Under the pieces are notes generated by a model that saw nothing but the letters and a program-made list of their open reading frames with translations, was not told where the DNA came from and made no database searches. From Actinoplanes italicus (GTDB lineage Bacteria; Actinomycetota; Actinomycetes; Mycobacteriales; Micromonosporaceae): a stretch of 64,000 bases of DNA. Position numbers and translations under genes: made by a program. The stretch lies in assembly GCF_003001815.1 (NCBI RefSeq), contig NZ_PVMZ01000003.1, positions 496,001 through 560,000 of the forward strand, read 5' to 3'. Positions within the stretch are counted from its first letter, which is position 1; every line of letters starts with the position of its first letter. This document shows positions 25,732-34,517 of this stretch, one piece after another.

Positions 25732-26746
25732 GCGGCCCCGGCATCCCGGTCGTCCACCCATCCTCGCGCGGGGTGGGCGGGCCCGGTGTTCTGGTCGTCC
25801 GGTTGTCCTCGCGCGGACCCGGTGTTCCGGTTGGCGGCCCACCAGCGGGTGGTGCCGGTGTTCCGGTCGCGCGGCCGCCTACCAGTGGTGCCGGTGTTCC
25901 GGTCTCGCGGCTGTCTGCCGGTGGTGCCCGTGTTCCAGTCGTGTGTCCGCCCTCGGGTGGGGCGGCCGGACCCGGGGTTCTGGTCGTCCGCTTGTCTTCG
26001 CGGGGAGTGCGTGGGCCCGATTCTCCGGTCGTGCGTCCGTCTCCGAGTGGTCCCGGCGGTTAGGGCGTGGGCCTTTTGCCGGCTTCGGGTGGATCGTTCT
26101 CCTGATTTGGGAGAGTGCTGACCGGTCTCGGCTTCTCACGGGTCCTCGAGCCCTTCATTGAGATGGCGTTCGGGTCCTTTGACGGGCGGTCTTTCCCGAT
26201 TCGGTGCTTTCCGTCTCGCAGGGTTGCGCTTCCTTCGGGGCTTGGCCTCGTGGGTTCGGTGCAGGGCCCGGGCCTTGCCGGGCTCGGGCCTCGGGGCCTT
26301 GCCGGGTTCGGGCTCCGGCCAGCCGCAGGGCCGGCACGGCTGGGCGGGCTGGGCGGGCTGGGCGGGCTTGGCGGGCTCAGGAGTTTGCCGGGCTTGGGTC
26401 TGGCGGGGACCGGGGTTGGGCCATGCGGGTCGGGACGTGCTCTGAGACGGGGATTTGCCCGGTCGGGAGGGGTGGGTTTGCGGTAGCCGTGCGGTGTGGG
26501 CGGTGCTCACGGCGGTGGTGGTTCGGGTGACCTGGTCGGTTCGGAAGTGCCGGATCGGCAGGGGGACTGGACGGCGTCGACGGTGGGCCGGGCTCGGGCA
26601 TCAGCACGGCGGCCGGCTCGTATCGGTTCGTCACCGGTGGGCCGGTTGTGTGGTGGTGCCGGCAGGAGTCTGACCGCGTGACGGGGGTTGCCGTTCGGTG
26701 GTGCGTGACGGGGAGCAACAGAGCGGGGCATGACGTGGCAGGGCGC
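25732..26746 (+). other. Repeat-rich gap between the HEPN gene and imuA'
   Basis: About 1 kb without a recognised gene. 25740-26060 contains repeated GGTGTTCCGGTC and GTCGTCCG(G/C)(T/C)TGTC motifs. 26338-26380 is a GGGCGGGCTG-type 10-bp tandem repeat. A short frame from 25728 overlaps the HEPN stop as ATGA but codes only for Gly/Pro/Val repeats. Confidence 0.5.
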
Positions 26747-28267
26747 ATGATCAGTGGTGCGAACGCCCTCGCGGGACTGGTCCGGACGGCTACCGGAACC
26801 GATGAATCGGGCGTGGACCGGATACTGCCGGTGGCTGCCGAGCTGAGCGGGCTGCTGCCGGGAGGCGGTTTGCGCCGCGGCGGAACCGTTGCCGTCTCGA
26901 GTGCCGTCTCGAGCGGATCCGGCCGGTCGTCCAGCTCTCATTTCCCGTCCAGCTCTCACCTGCCTGCTGGTTCGCAACTGCCGATTGCCTCACAACAACC
27001 GGTGGGCTTCCTTCCGTCGGCCGGTGGGCGTCAGCCGGCCCGGGGGATGGCCGCTGGTCCGGAGATGGCCGCTGGTCCGGGGACGGCCGCTGGTCCGGGG
27101 ACGGCCGCTGGTCCGGGACCCGTGGTGGGGCCTGGTGCAGCTGCCGGTCCGAGGACGGCCGCTGGCGGTGGGAGGGCGGCGGAGCCTGGCGTAGCTGCCG
27201 GTTCGGGGAGCGTGGCGGAGTCCGGCATAGCTGGTTCGAGGGCGGCGGCTCGTTCGGGGAGAGCCGGTGGTCTGAGCGTGGCTGCTGCTTCCGGCCTGGC
27301 CGCCGGGGCGGGGACGGCGGCGGGGGGAAGTACGTCGCTTCTGCTGGCGCTGCTCGCCGCCGCGTCGCGGGGTGGGGCCTGGTGTGCTGTGGTCGGGATG
27401 CCGGCTCTGGGGACGCTTGCGGCTGCTGAGAGCGGGATCGTGCTGGAGCGGCTCGCGCTCGTTCCGGCGCCGGGGCCGGACTGGCCCACCGTGGTCGCCG
27501 CCCTGATCGACGGGGTGGACATCGTGGTCGCGGCGGTTCCCGGGCCGGTGTCGTCCTCGATCATCAGCCGGCTGGCGGCTCGGGCGCGGCAGCGGGGGAG
27601 TCTGCTCGTGCCGTTCGGGGACTGGGCCGGGGCTGACGTGACCCTGCGGGTCGGTGACGGCCGGTGGGAAGGGCTCGGTGACGGACGGGGGCGGCTGCGC
27701 CGGCGGGAGGTCACCGTTCTCGCTCAGGGACGTGGTGCCGCCGCCCGCCCCCGGCAGGTCACCATGTGGATGCCCGGGGTCTCGACCCGTTCCATCGGCA
27801 TTCCCGCAGCCCCACCACGTCCCGATGAGGTGCGGCCTGAGGGCCTTGCCGGGCTGCCGCATGAGGGTCCTGATGAGGTGCGGCCTGAGGGTCTTGCCGG
27901 GCTGCCGCATGAGGGTCCTGATGAGGTGCGGCCTGAGGGTCTTGCCGGGCTGCCGCATGAGGGTCCTGATGAGGTGCGGCCTGAGGGTCTTGCCGGGCTG
28001 CCGCATGAGGGTCGCGATGAGGTGCGACCCGACGGCCTTGCCGCGCTGCCGCATGCGCGTCCCGGTGAGGGGCCTGCCGCGCCGCCGCCTGCGGGTCTCG
28101 AGGACGACGGGGTGGGGGAGCCCGGGCCGCTGCGGAGTGTCGGCGGGTCCTCGGCCCGGAGAGGGGCGGGCCAGGGCGAGCAGACCACGGGCACGGTCAC
28201 GGCCATGGGCACGGGCACGGGCACGACATCGGGCGCCTGCCCGCCGCGGAACGGGTGGGAGGCGTGA
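26747..28267 (+). CDS. imuA: ImuA'-type RecA-like mutasome protein with two repeat expansions
   Basis: RecA-fold accessory protein of 506 residues that links DnaE2 and ImuB in SOS mutagenesis. The N-terminus (RILPVAAELSGLLPGGGLRR, GGTVAV) and the core from residue 193 (GGSTSLLLALLAAASRGGAW, GMPALG, LVPAPGPDWPTVVAALIDG, RQRGSLLVPFGDW) match the family. Between the first strand and the degenerate P-loop GGSTS there is a low-complexity insert of about 140 residues (51-192), partly six-residue AAGPGT repeats. The C-terminus carries five 16-residue repeats (RPEGLAGLPHEGPDEV). Family members are usually near 250 residues. ATG at 26747 is preferred; upstream GTGs exist. It overlaps imuB by one base. 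Confidence 0.85.
   Translation: MISGANALAGLVRTATGTDESGVDRILPVAAELSGLLPGGGLRRGGTVAVSSAVSSGSGRSSSSHFPSSSHLPAGSQLPIASQQPVGFLPSAGGRQPARGMAAGPEMAAGPGTAAGPGTAAGPGPVVGPGAAAGPRTAAGGGRAAEPGVAAGSGSVAESGIAGSRAAARSGRAGGLSVAAASGLAAGAGTAAGGSTSLLLALLAAASRGGAWCAVVGMPALGTLAAAESGIVLERLALVPAPGPDWPTVVAALIDGVDIVVAAVPGPVSSSIISRLAARARQRGSLLVPFGDWAGADVTLRVGDGRWEGLGDGRGRLRRREVTVLAQGRGAAARPRQVTMWMPGVSTRSIGIPAAPPRPDEVRPEGLAGLPHEGPDEVRPEGLAGLPHEGPDEVRPEGLAGLPHEGPDEVRPEGLAGLPHEGRDEVRPDGLAALPHARPGEGPAAPPPAGLEDDGVGEPGPLRSVGGSSARRGAGQGEQTTGTVTAMGTGTGTTSGACPPRNGWEA
27047..27136 (+). repeat. In-frame 18-bp repeats inside the ImuA' P-loop insert
   Basis: About five copies of (A/G)TGGCCGCTGGTCCGGGG-type units encode AAGPG-type hexapeptides; further degenerate copies follow to about 27230. 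Confidence 0.8.
27821..28060 (+). repeat. Five in-frame 48-bp repeats in the ImuA' C-terminus
   Basis: Units at 27821, 27869, 27917, 27965 and 28013, starting C(C/G)(C/T)GATGAGGTGCG. Units 2-4 are identical; units 1 and 5 have substitutions. Each codes for 16 residues. Confidence 0.9.
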
Positions 28268-29970
28268 TGGAGGCGGCGGTCCGTACGTTGCTGGTCTGGT
28301 GTCCGGACTGGCCGGTCGTCGCGGCGGAGATCGTGGCGGGGGTGATGGCCTCGGAGCCTGTCGCGGTGTTCTTCGGGAACCGGGTTCTGGCGTGTTCGGA
28401 CGCGGCCCGGCGGGAAGGGGTGCGGCGGGGGCTGCGGCGGCGGGAGGCGCAGGGGCGCTGTCCGCATCTGGTGGTGGTCGAGCACGATCCGGGGAGGGAC
28501 GCCCGCGCCTTCGAGCCGGTGGTGGCGGCGGTCGAGGAGGTCGTGGCGGGGGTCGAGGTGCTCCGGCCGGGCGTGTGTGCGGCCGCGGTGCGGGGACCGG
28601 CCCGGTACTTCGGCGGCGAGGAGGTCGCGGCGGAGCGGATCGTCGAGCAGGTGGCGCTGGCCTGTGCGGTGGAGTGCCAGATCGGGATCGCGGACGGAGT
28701 GTTCGCCGCCGGGATCGCCGCCCGCACCGGGCGGGTCGTGGAGGCCGGGCAGAGCCGGGGGTTCCTGTCGTCCGTACCGATAGAGGCTCTTGAAGAACCT
28801 GTTCTGACGGATCTGCTGAAGCGTCTCGGTGTGGTGACCCTCGGCGACTTCGCCGCCCTGCCTCCGGGGGACGTGCTGACCAGGTTCGGGTTCGAGGGGG
28901 CGCTGGCGCACCGGCTGGCCCGTGGCGGGGACAGCCGGCCGCTCGCGGTGCGCAAGCCGCCGCCGGACCTGGCGGTGGAGGAGACCTATGACGAGGTTCT
29001 GGACCGGGTGGACGTGGCCGCCTTCGCCGGACGGGTGCTGGCCGAGCGGCTGCATGAGCGGCTCGCGGCGCACGGGCTGGCGTGCACCCGGCTCGGGATC
29101 GAGGCGGTGACCGCGGACGGGCAGGAACTGTTCCGGGTGTGGCGGCACGACGGGATGCTGAACTCCGCGGCGATCGCCGAGCGGGTGCGGTGGCAGCTGG
29201 ACGGCTGGCTGACCGGGGCGCGGCGCGGGCGGATGACGCAGCCGACGGCGGGGCTGGTGCGGTTGCGCCTGGTACCGGACGGGGTGCTGGCCCATTCGGG
29301 TCTGCAGGCCGGGTTGTGGGGCGAGGCCGGGGACGGCCGGGAACGGGCGCATCGGGCGTTCAGCCGGGTGCAGGGCCTGCTCGGGCCGGAGGCGGTGCTG
29401 ACGCCGGTGCTCGGTGGCGGGCGGTCGGCGGACGATCAGGTACGCCTGGTGCCGTGGGGTGACGAGCGGGAGCCGGAGCGGCCGTCCGCGGAGCGCGTGG
29501 AGCCGATTCCCGGGACGGAGACGGTCCCGCTGCTGCTGCCGGGAATGAACGCGCAGGTCACGAGCGGTGACCGGGAGGGTTTCACGATGATCCGGGTGAG
29601 CCCGGCCCGGAAACGGCGGCGGACGGCCCGGCCGGCTCCGCTGCCACCCTGGCCGGGGCGGCTGCCGAAGCCGTCGCCGGCCGTGGTGCCGGCCCATCCA
29701 CTGCCGGCCGCGGTGTTCGACGGGTCCGGCGCCCCGGTGGGGGTGACCGCCCGGCTGGAGATGACCGGAACACCGGCCTTCTTGCGGATCGACCGCCGCG
29801 AGCCGGTGGCGATCACCGGCTGGGCCGGGCCGTGGCCGGTGGACGAGCGCTGGTGGGCGCCGGGTGAGGCACGCCGCCGGGCCCGGTTCCAGATGCTGCT
29901 GGCGGACGGGCGGGCCCTGCTGCTCTCCCTGACCGGCGGCCACTGGCTGGTGGAGGCGTTCTATGACTGA
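28267..29970 (+). CDS. imuB: ImuB, catalytically dead Y-family polymerase of the mutasome
   Basis: Y-family polymerase-like protein of 567 residues that bridges the beta clamp, ImuA' and DnaE2. The first palm strand reads LLVWCPDWPVVAAE where active polymerases have a metal-binding Asp-x-Asp, and the second acidic motif is replaced by GVCAAAVRGPARYFGG, so it cannot polymerise, as is usual for ImuB. Little-finger and C-terminal regions follow, ending with an OB-like part (AVFDGSGAPVGVTARLEM). ATG at 28267 shares its A with the imuA' stop and has GGGAGG upstream. Confidence 0.92.
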   Translation: MEAAVRTLLVWCPDWPVVAAEIVAGVMASEPVAVFFGNRVLACSDAARREGVRRGLRRREAQGRCPHLVVVEHDPGRDARAFEPVVAAVEEVVAGVEVLRPGVCAAAVRGPARYFGGEEVAAERIVEQVALACAVECQIGIADGVFAAGIAARTGRVVEAGQSRGFLSSVPIEALEEPVLTDLLKRLGVVTLGDFAALPPGDVLTRFGFEGALAHRLARGGDSRPLAVRKPPPDLAVEETYDEVLDRVDVAAFAGRVLAERLHERLAAHGLACTRLGIEAVTADGQELFRVWRHDGMLNSAAIAERVRWQLDGWLTGARRGRMTQPTAGLVRLRLVPDGVLAHSGLQAGLWGEAGDGRERAHRAFSRVQGLLGPEAVLTPVLGGGRSADDQVRLVPWGDEREPERPSAERVEPIPGTETVPLLLPGMNAQVTSGDREGFTMIRVSPARKRRRTARPAPLPPWPGRLPKPSPAVVPAHPLPAAVFDGSGAPVGVTARLEMTGTPAFLRIDRREPVAITGWAGPWPVDERWWAPGEARRRARFQMLLADGRALLLSLTGGHWLVEAFYD

Positions 29971-29994
29971 CCGGCATGACCGAGGGGGTACGTG

Positions 29995-32900
29995 ATGGGG
30001 TTCAACAATCCGGATGTTCCCTGGTCACGGCTGGAGGGGGCACTCTCCGGCCGGGTGGTGGACCCGCTCGCGGTGGACGGCGACGGCGGCGACTCGCCGG
30101 CGTGGTCGCGCAAGCGGGAGCCGTACCGCGCGGCGCCGAACCTGATCCGGGCGGAGAGCCGGACCAGGTACGCCGAACTGCACTGCCACACCAACTTCAG
30201 CTTCCTCGACGGGGCCAGCCATCCGGACGAGCTGGCCGAGGAGGCGGCGCGGCTGGGTCTGACCGGCCTGGCGGTCACCGATCATGACGGCCTCTACGGG
30301 GTGGTCCGGTTCTCCCAGGCGGCCCGGGAGCTGAAACTGCCCACGATCTTCGGCGCCGAGCTGTCGCTGGGCCTGACCCGCCCGCGCAGCGGCGAGCCCG
30401 ACCCGGAGGGCCCGCACCTGCTGGCACTCGCGCACGGTCACGAGGGGTACGCCCGGCTGGCCCGGGTGATCTCCGAGGCGCAGCTGCGGGGCGGGGAGAA
30501 GGGCCGTCCCGTCTACGGCAGCCTGGAGCAGGTGGCCGAGCTGCTGTGCGACCACGTCCTGGTGCTGACCGGCTGCCGCAAGGGCACGGTCCCGCTGGCA
30601 CTGGCCACCGGAGGGGTGCAGCGCGCGGCGTACGAGCTGGATCGTCTGATCTCGAATTTCGGCGCCCCGAATGTGGCCGTCGAGCTCACCGATCACGGCG
30701 ACCCCTACGACGACGACCGCAATGACGCCCTGTCGGAGCTGGCCCGCAGCCGCCGGCTGGAGGTGGTGGCCACCGGCAACGTGCACTACGCGGTTCCGTC
30801 GCGCCGCCGTCTGGCGACCGCCCTGTCCGCGGTCCGGGCCCGGCGCAGCCTGGACGAGATGGACGGCTGGCTGCCCGCGGCCGGCACCGCCCACCTGCGC
30901 AGCGGTGACGAGATGGCCCGCCGCTTCGCCGCCTATCCGGGTGCCGTGGAGAACGCCGCCATGTACGGAGGTGACCTGGCCTTCGACCTGAATCTGGTCG
31001 CGCCGAGGCTGCCGGACTACCCGGTTCCACCGGGGCACACCGAGATGAGCTGGCTGCGCGAGCTGACCATGCGGGGCGCGGGGGAGCGTTACCGGGACCA
31101 GCCGAAGGCCTATGAACAGCTGGAATACGAGCTCCGCATGATCGAGGAGCTGGGCTTCCCCGGCTACTTCCTGGTCGTGTACGACATCGTCCGGTTCTGC
31201 CGGGACAGCGACATCTACTGCCAGGGCCGTGGTTCGGCGGCCAATTCGGCGGTCTGTTACGCGTTGCGGATCACCAACGTCGACGCGGTGAAGCACCGGC
31301 TGCTCTTCGAACGGTTCCTCACCCCGGAACGCGACGGCCCGCCGGACATCGACGTCGACATCGAGTCGGACCGGCGCGAGGAGGTCATCCAGCACGTCTA
31401 CGGCAAGTACGGCCGGGAGCACACCGCCCAGGTCGCGAACGTGATCTCCTACCGTCCCCGGTCGGCGGTGCGGGACATGGCGCGGGCGTTCGGGTTCTCC
31501 CCGGGCCAGCAGGACGCGTGGAGCAAGCAGATCGACCGCTGGGGCGACGTTGCCTCCGCCGACAGCGACATTCCGCAACACGTGGTGGACTTCGCCAACG
31601 AGGTCCAGAACTTCCCCCGCCATCTGGGCATCCACTCCGGCGGCATGGTCATCTGCGACCGCCCGATCATCGAGGTCTGCCCGGTGGAGTGGGGCCGGAT
31701 GCCGGGCCGCACGGTCCTGCAGTGGGACAAGGACGACTGCGCCGCCGTCGACCTGGTCAAGTTCGACCTGCTCGGGCTCGGCATGCTGTCGGCGCTGCAC
31801 TACGCGTACGACATGATCGAGGACACGCTCGACATCGGCACGATGCCGCTCGACGATCCCGAGGTCTACGCGATGCTGTGCCGGGCCGACTCGGTCGGGG
31901 TGTTCCAGGTGGAAAGCCGAGCGCAGATGGCGACGCTGCCCCGCCTCAAGCCGGGTGAGTTCTATGACCTGGTCATCGAGGTGGCGCTGATCCGGCCCGG
32001 CCCGATCCAGGGCGGCTCGGTTCACCCGTACATCAGAAGAAAGAATGGTCTCGAGAAACCGGACGTGCCGCATCCGCTGATGAGGAACGCCCTGGCCAAG
32101 ACGCTCGGGGTGCCGCTCTTCCAGGAGCAGTTGATGCAGCTCGCGATCGATGTCGCCGGCTTCGACCCGGCCGAGGCGGATCAGCTGCGGCGTGCGATGG
32201 GCGCCAAGAGATCGATAGAGAAAATGCAGAGGATCAAGACGCGGCTGTACGAGGGAATGGCCGCGAACGGGATCAGCGGTGCGCTCGCCGACGACCTTTT
32301 CGTGAAGTTGTCGGCGTTCGCCAGCTACGGCTTCCCGGAGAGCCACGCCATGAGCTTCGCCTATCTCGTCTACGCGAGCGCCTGGCTGAAGCGGTATCAC
32401 CCGGCGGCGTTCTGCGCGGCCCTGCTCAACGCGCAGCCGATGGGCTTCTACTCGCCGCAGACGCTGGTCGACGACGCGCGCCGGCACGGCGTCGAGGTGC
32501 GGCGGCCGGACATCAACCTCAGTGACGCGGCGGCGACGCTGGAGAGCACGCCGGGGAGCCAGGCCAGGAACGGGCCGGGGGAGCCTCCGCACGCGTGGGG
32601 GCTCGGTGGTCCGGCTGTCCGGCAGGGCCTCTCCCGCGTCCGTACGATCGGCGCCGAACTCGCCGAGCGGATCGAGCAGGAACGGCGAGCCCATGGCCCC
32701 TACCGGTCGATGACGGATCTCGCGCGGCGTACCGGATGCTCCGCCGGCCATCTGGAGGCCCTCGCCACCGCCGACGCCTTCGCGGGTTTCGGGTTGTCAC
32801 GCCGGGAGGCGTTGTGGGCCGCGGGAGCGGCCGCCCAGGACAAGCCGGACCGCCTTCCGGGGACGGTGACCGGCGTCGAGGCGCCGACCCTGCCCGGCAT

Positions 32901-33312
32901 GAGCGATGTGGACGTGCTGGTCGCGGACGTGTGGGCGACCGGGTTGTCGCCGGAGACACATCCGGCGCGGTTCCTGCGCGACGAACTGGCGCGGGCCGGT
33001 GCGCTGCCGATCGCGGCACTGGCCGAGGTGGAGGGCGGCACCCGGGTGCGGGTCGGCGGGATCGTCACGCACCGGCAGCGGCCGGCGACCGCGGGCGGGG
33101 TGACGTTCGTGAACCTGGAGGACGAGACCGGGATGCTGAACGTGACCTGCTCGCCGGGGTTGTGGCTGCGCTACCGGCGGGTGGCCCGCACGAGTACGGC
33201 GCTGCTGGTGCGCGGCCGCCTGGAGAAGGTGGAGGGGGTGCTCAACCTGATCGCGGACCGGCTCGACGCGGTGTCGCCGCCGGTCGCGTCGACCTCGCGC
33301 GATTTCCGGTGA
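29995..33312 (+). CDS. dnaE2: Error-prone DNA polymerase III alpha subunit DnaE2
   Basis: Family C polymerase of 1105 residues that performs SOS translesion synthesis. An N-terminal PHP domain starts with HCHTNFSFLDGAS (His63, His65). The palm has GRGSAANSAVCYAL and the catalytic PDIDVDIE at residues 450-457. Further motifs include LHYAYDMIED, VFQVESRAQMATLPR and YGFPESHA, and an OB domain (RVRVGGIVTHRQRP) near the C-terminus. GAGGGGG lies 7 nt before the ATG at 29995. It follows imuB by 24 nt, completing the ImuA'-ImuB-DnaE2 cassette under the LexA box at 24744. A short insert near LESTPGSQARNGPGE is not typical. Confidence 0.95.
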   Translation: MGFNNPDVPWSRLEGALSGRVVDPLAVDGDGGDSPAWSRKREPYRAAPNLIRAESRTRYAELHCHTNFSFLDGASHPDELAEEAARLGLTGLAVTDHDGLYGVVRFSQAARELKLPTIFGAELSLGLTRPRSGEPDPEGPHLLALAHGHEGYARLARVISEAQLRGGEKGRPVYGSLEQVAELLCDHVLVLTGCRKGTVPLALATGGVQRAAYELDRLISNFGAPNVAVELTDHGDPYDDDRNDALSELARSRRLEVVATGNVHYAVPSRRRLATALSAVRARRSLDEMDGWLPAAGTAHLRSGDEMARRFAAYPGAVENAAMYGGDLAFDLNLVAPRLPDYPVPPGHTEMSWLRELTMRGAGERYRDQPKAYEQLEYELRMIEELGFPGYFLVVYDIVRFCRDSDIYCQGRGSAANSAVCYALRITNVDAVKHRLLFERFLTPERDGPPDIDVDIESDRREEVIQHVYGKYGREHTAQVANVISYRPRSAVRDMARAFGFSPGQQDAWSKQIDRWGDVASADSDIPQHVVDFANEVQNFPRHLGIHSGGMVICDRPIIEVCPVEWGRMPGRTVLQWDKDDCAAVDLVKFDLLGLGMLSALHYAYDMIEDTLDIGTMPLDDPEVYAMLCRADSVGVFQVESRAQMATLPRLKPGEFYDLVIEVALIRPGPIQGGSVHPYIRRKNGLEKPDVPHPLMRNALAKTLGVPLFQEQLMQLAIDVAGFDPAEADQLRRAMGAKRSIEKMQRIKTRLYEGMAANGISGALADDLFVKLSAFASYGFPESHAMSFAYLVYASAWLKRYHPAAFCAALLNAQPMGFYSPQTLVDDARRHGVEVRRPDINLSDAAATLESTPGSQARNGPGEPPHAWGLGGPAVRQGLSRVRTIGAELAERIEQERRAHGPYRSMTDLARRTGCSAGHLEALATADAFAGFGLSRREALWAAGAAAQDKPDRLPGTVTGVEAPTLPGMSDVDVLVADVWATGLSPETHPARFLRDELARAGALPIAALAEVEGGTRVRVGGIVTHRQRPATAGGVTFVNLEDETGMLNVTCSPGLWLRYRRVARTSTALLVRGRLEKVEGVLNLIADRLDAVSPPVASTSRDFR

Positions 33313-33330
33313 TTCGCACCTATAGCGGCG

Positions 33331-33367
33331 TATGATGCACTGCGAAAGTCATCCGGGGGGTGCATCA
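33331..33367 (+). promoter_or_regulatory. -10 element and inverted repeat ahead of the SSI-like gene
   Basis: TATGAT at 33331-33336 is a good -10. TGATGCAC at 33333-33340 and GTGCATCA at 33360-33367 are perfect 8-bp arms running from the -10 to the start codon. Since the left arm lies upstream of the expected transcription start, it is more likely an operator than an RNA hairpin. Confidence 0.5.
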
Positions 33368-33726
33368 TGATCCGAACGATGATCGGTCTCGCCGCGGCGC
33401 TCGCCGTGCTCACCGGCCAGCCCGGGCCGGCACACGCCGGGAGCGGCGCCAGCCTCACGTTCACCTATCAGGACAAACAGGCGAAGCTGACCTGCGATCC
33501 GACCGGCGGCGGCCATCCGAAGGCGATTCAGGCCTGCGCCACCCTGCGCGGCGCCGACGGCAACCCGTCCAAGCTCAAGGGCGGCGACTCGCTCTGCATC
33601 CTGCTCTACCAGCCGGTCACCGCGCGGATCAAGGGAACGTGGCAGGGCCGGACGGTGCGGTGGCAGCAGACGTACGGCAACAGCTGCGAGATGAACCGCG
33701 CCACCGGTGTCCTCTTCGACTTTTAG
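33367..33726 (+). CDS. Secreted subtilisin-inhibitor-like (SSI) protein
   Basis: Secreted protease inhibitor of 119 residues. A signal peptide ends at about residue 24 (PAHA-GSG). Mature Cys43, Cys57, Cys77 and Cys107 match the two conserved disulfides of the SSI family, with LTCDPTGGGHP and the C-terminal TGVLFDF as signatures. Aligning CILLYQPV (77-84) with the SSI reactive loop CPMVYDPV puts Leu79 at P1 and Leu80 at P1', which suggests inhibition of chymotrypsin- or subtilisin-like enzymes. GGGGGG lies 7 nt before the ATG. Confidence 0.88.
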   Translation: MIRTMIGLAAALAVLTGQPGPAHAGSGASLTFTYQDKQAKLTCDPTGGGHPKAIQACATLRGADGNPSKLKGGDSLCILLYQPVTARIKGTWQGRTVRWQQTYGNSCEMNRATGVLFDF

Positions 33727-33740
33727 ATAGGTGCCGCCGC

Positions 33741-33752
33741 TAGGCTGCTGGC
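33741..33752 (+). promoter_or_regulatory. Leaderless -10 element of the second methyltransferase
   Basis: TAGGCT at 33741-33746 is 6 nt before the GTG at 33753; no Shine-Dalgarno. Confidence 0.5.
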
Positions 33753-34517
33753 GTGGAGACTTCTGCGCGTACCGGCCGCCCGCACGTCACGGCACGCACC
33801 GCCGCGGTGTGGGCCGTCATCCGGCGCGAGCTCGACCGGCAGGCCGGCCGTGAGCTGACCGTGCTCGACGTCGGCGGCGGGACCGGCGGGTTCGCGGTGC
33901 CGCTCGCCGAGGGTGGCCACACCGTCACGGTGATCGACGCGAGCCCCGACGCACTCGCCGCACTGACCCGCCGTGCCGCCGACGCGGGCGTCGCCGACCG
34001 GGTCCGGGCCGTGCAGGGCGACGGCGACGCGCTGGCGTCCCTGGTCGCGCCGGGTAGCGCCGACCTCATCCTCTGCCATTCGGTGCTCGAGGTCGTCGAC
34101 GAGCCGGTCAAGGTGGTCGCCGCGATCGCGGGGGCGCTGTGCCCGGGCGGCGCGGTCAGCCTGCTGGTGGCGGGCCGGGCCGCGGCGGTTCTCGGCCGGG
34201 CCGTCAACGGCCACCTCAAGGCGGCGGCGTCGCTGGTCACCGACCCGGCGGGCCGGTCCGGGCCGCGTGACACGCTGCTTCGCCGCTACGACGCGGCGGG
34301 GGCCACCGAACTGCTCACCGACGCGGGGCTCGAGGTCGAACAGACCCATGGCGTACGTGTGATCGCCGATCTCCTGCCGGCGGCGGTGCTCGAGGAGGAC
34401 CCGCAGGCGGTCCTCGAACTCGAACTGGAACTCAGCAGCCGGGCGCCGTTCCGGGACGTCGCGTCCCAGCTGCACCTGTTCGCCCGCCGTCCGGCCGGGC
34501 GTGACGGCTCGTCATGA
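33753..34517 (+). CDS. Class I SAM-dependent methyltransferase
   Basis: Methyltransferase of 254 residues resembling the SmtA/CmoM group. VLDVGGGTGGFAVPLAEGG at about residues 38-56 is SAM motif I and VTVIDASPDALAAL motif II; DLILCHSVLEVVDEP is the post-motif region. Substrate unknown. GTG start, apparently leaderless. It overlaps the phosphodiesterase gene downstream by ATGA, so the two are coupled. Confidence 0.88.
   Translation: METSARTGRPHVTARTAAVWAVIRRELDRQAGRELTVLDVGGGTGGFAVPLAEGGHTVTVIDASPDALAALTRRAADAGVADRVRAVQGDGDALASLVAPGSADLILCHSVLEVVDEPVKVVAAIAGALCPGGAVSLLVAGRAAAVLGRAVNGHLKAAASLVTDPAGRSGPRDTLLRRYDAAGATELLTDAGLEVEQTHGVRVIADLLPAAVLEEDPQAVLELELELSSRAPFRDVASQLHLFARRPAGRDGSS

Noticed and set aside
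25728..26063. Small frame overlapping the HEPN stop as ATGA
   Set aside because: The overlap looks attractive, but the product is only Gly/Pro/Val/Arg repeats created by tandem DNA repeats.
30025..32751. 908-codon open frame antisense to dnaE2
   Set aside because: Composition mirrors the codon bias of dnaE2 and no domain is recognisable; the same applies to long frames opposite imuA-imuB and leuS.
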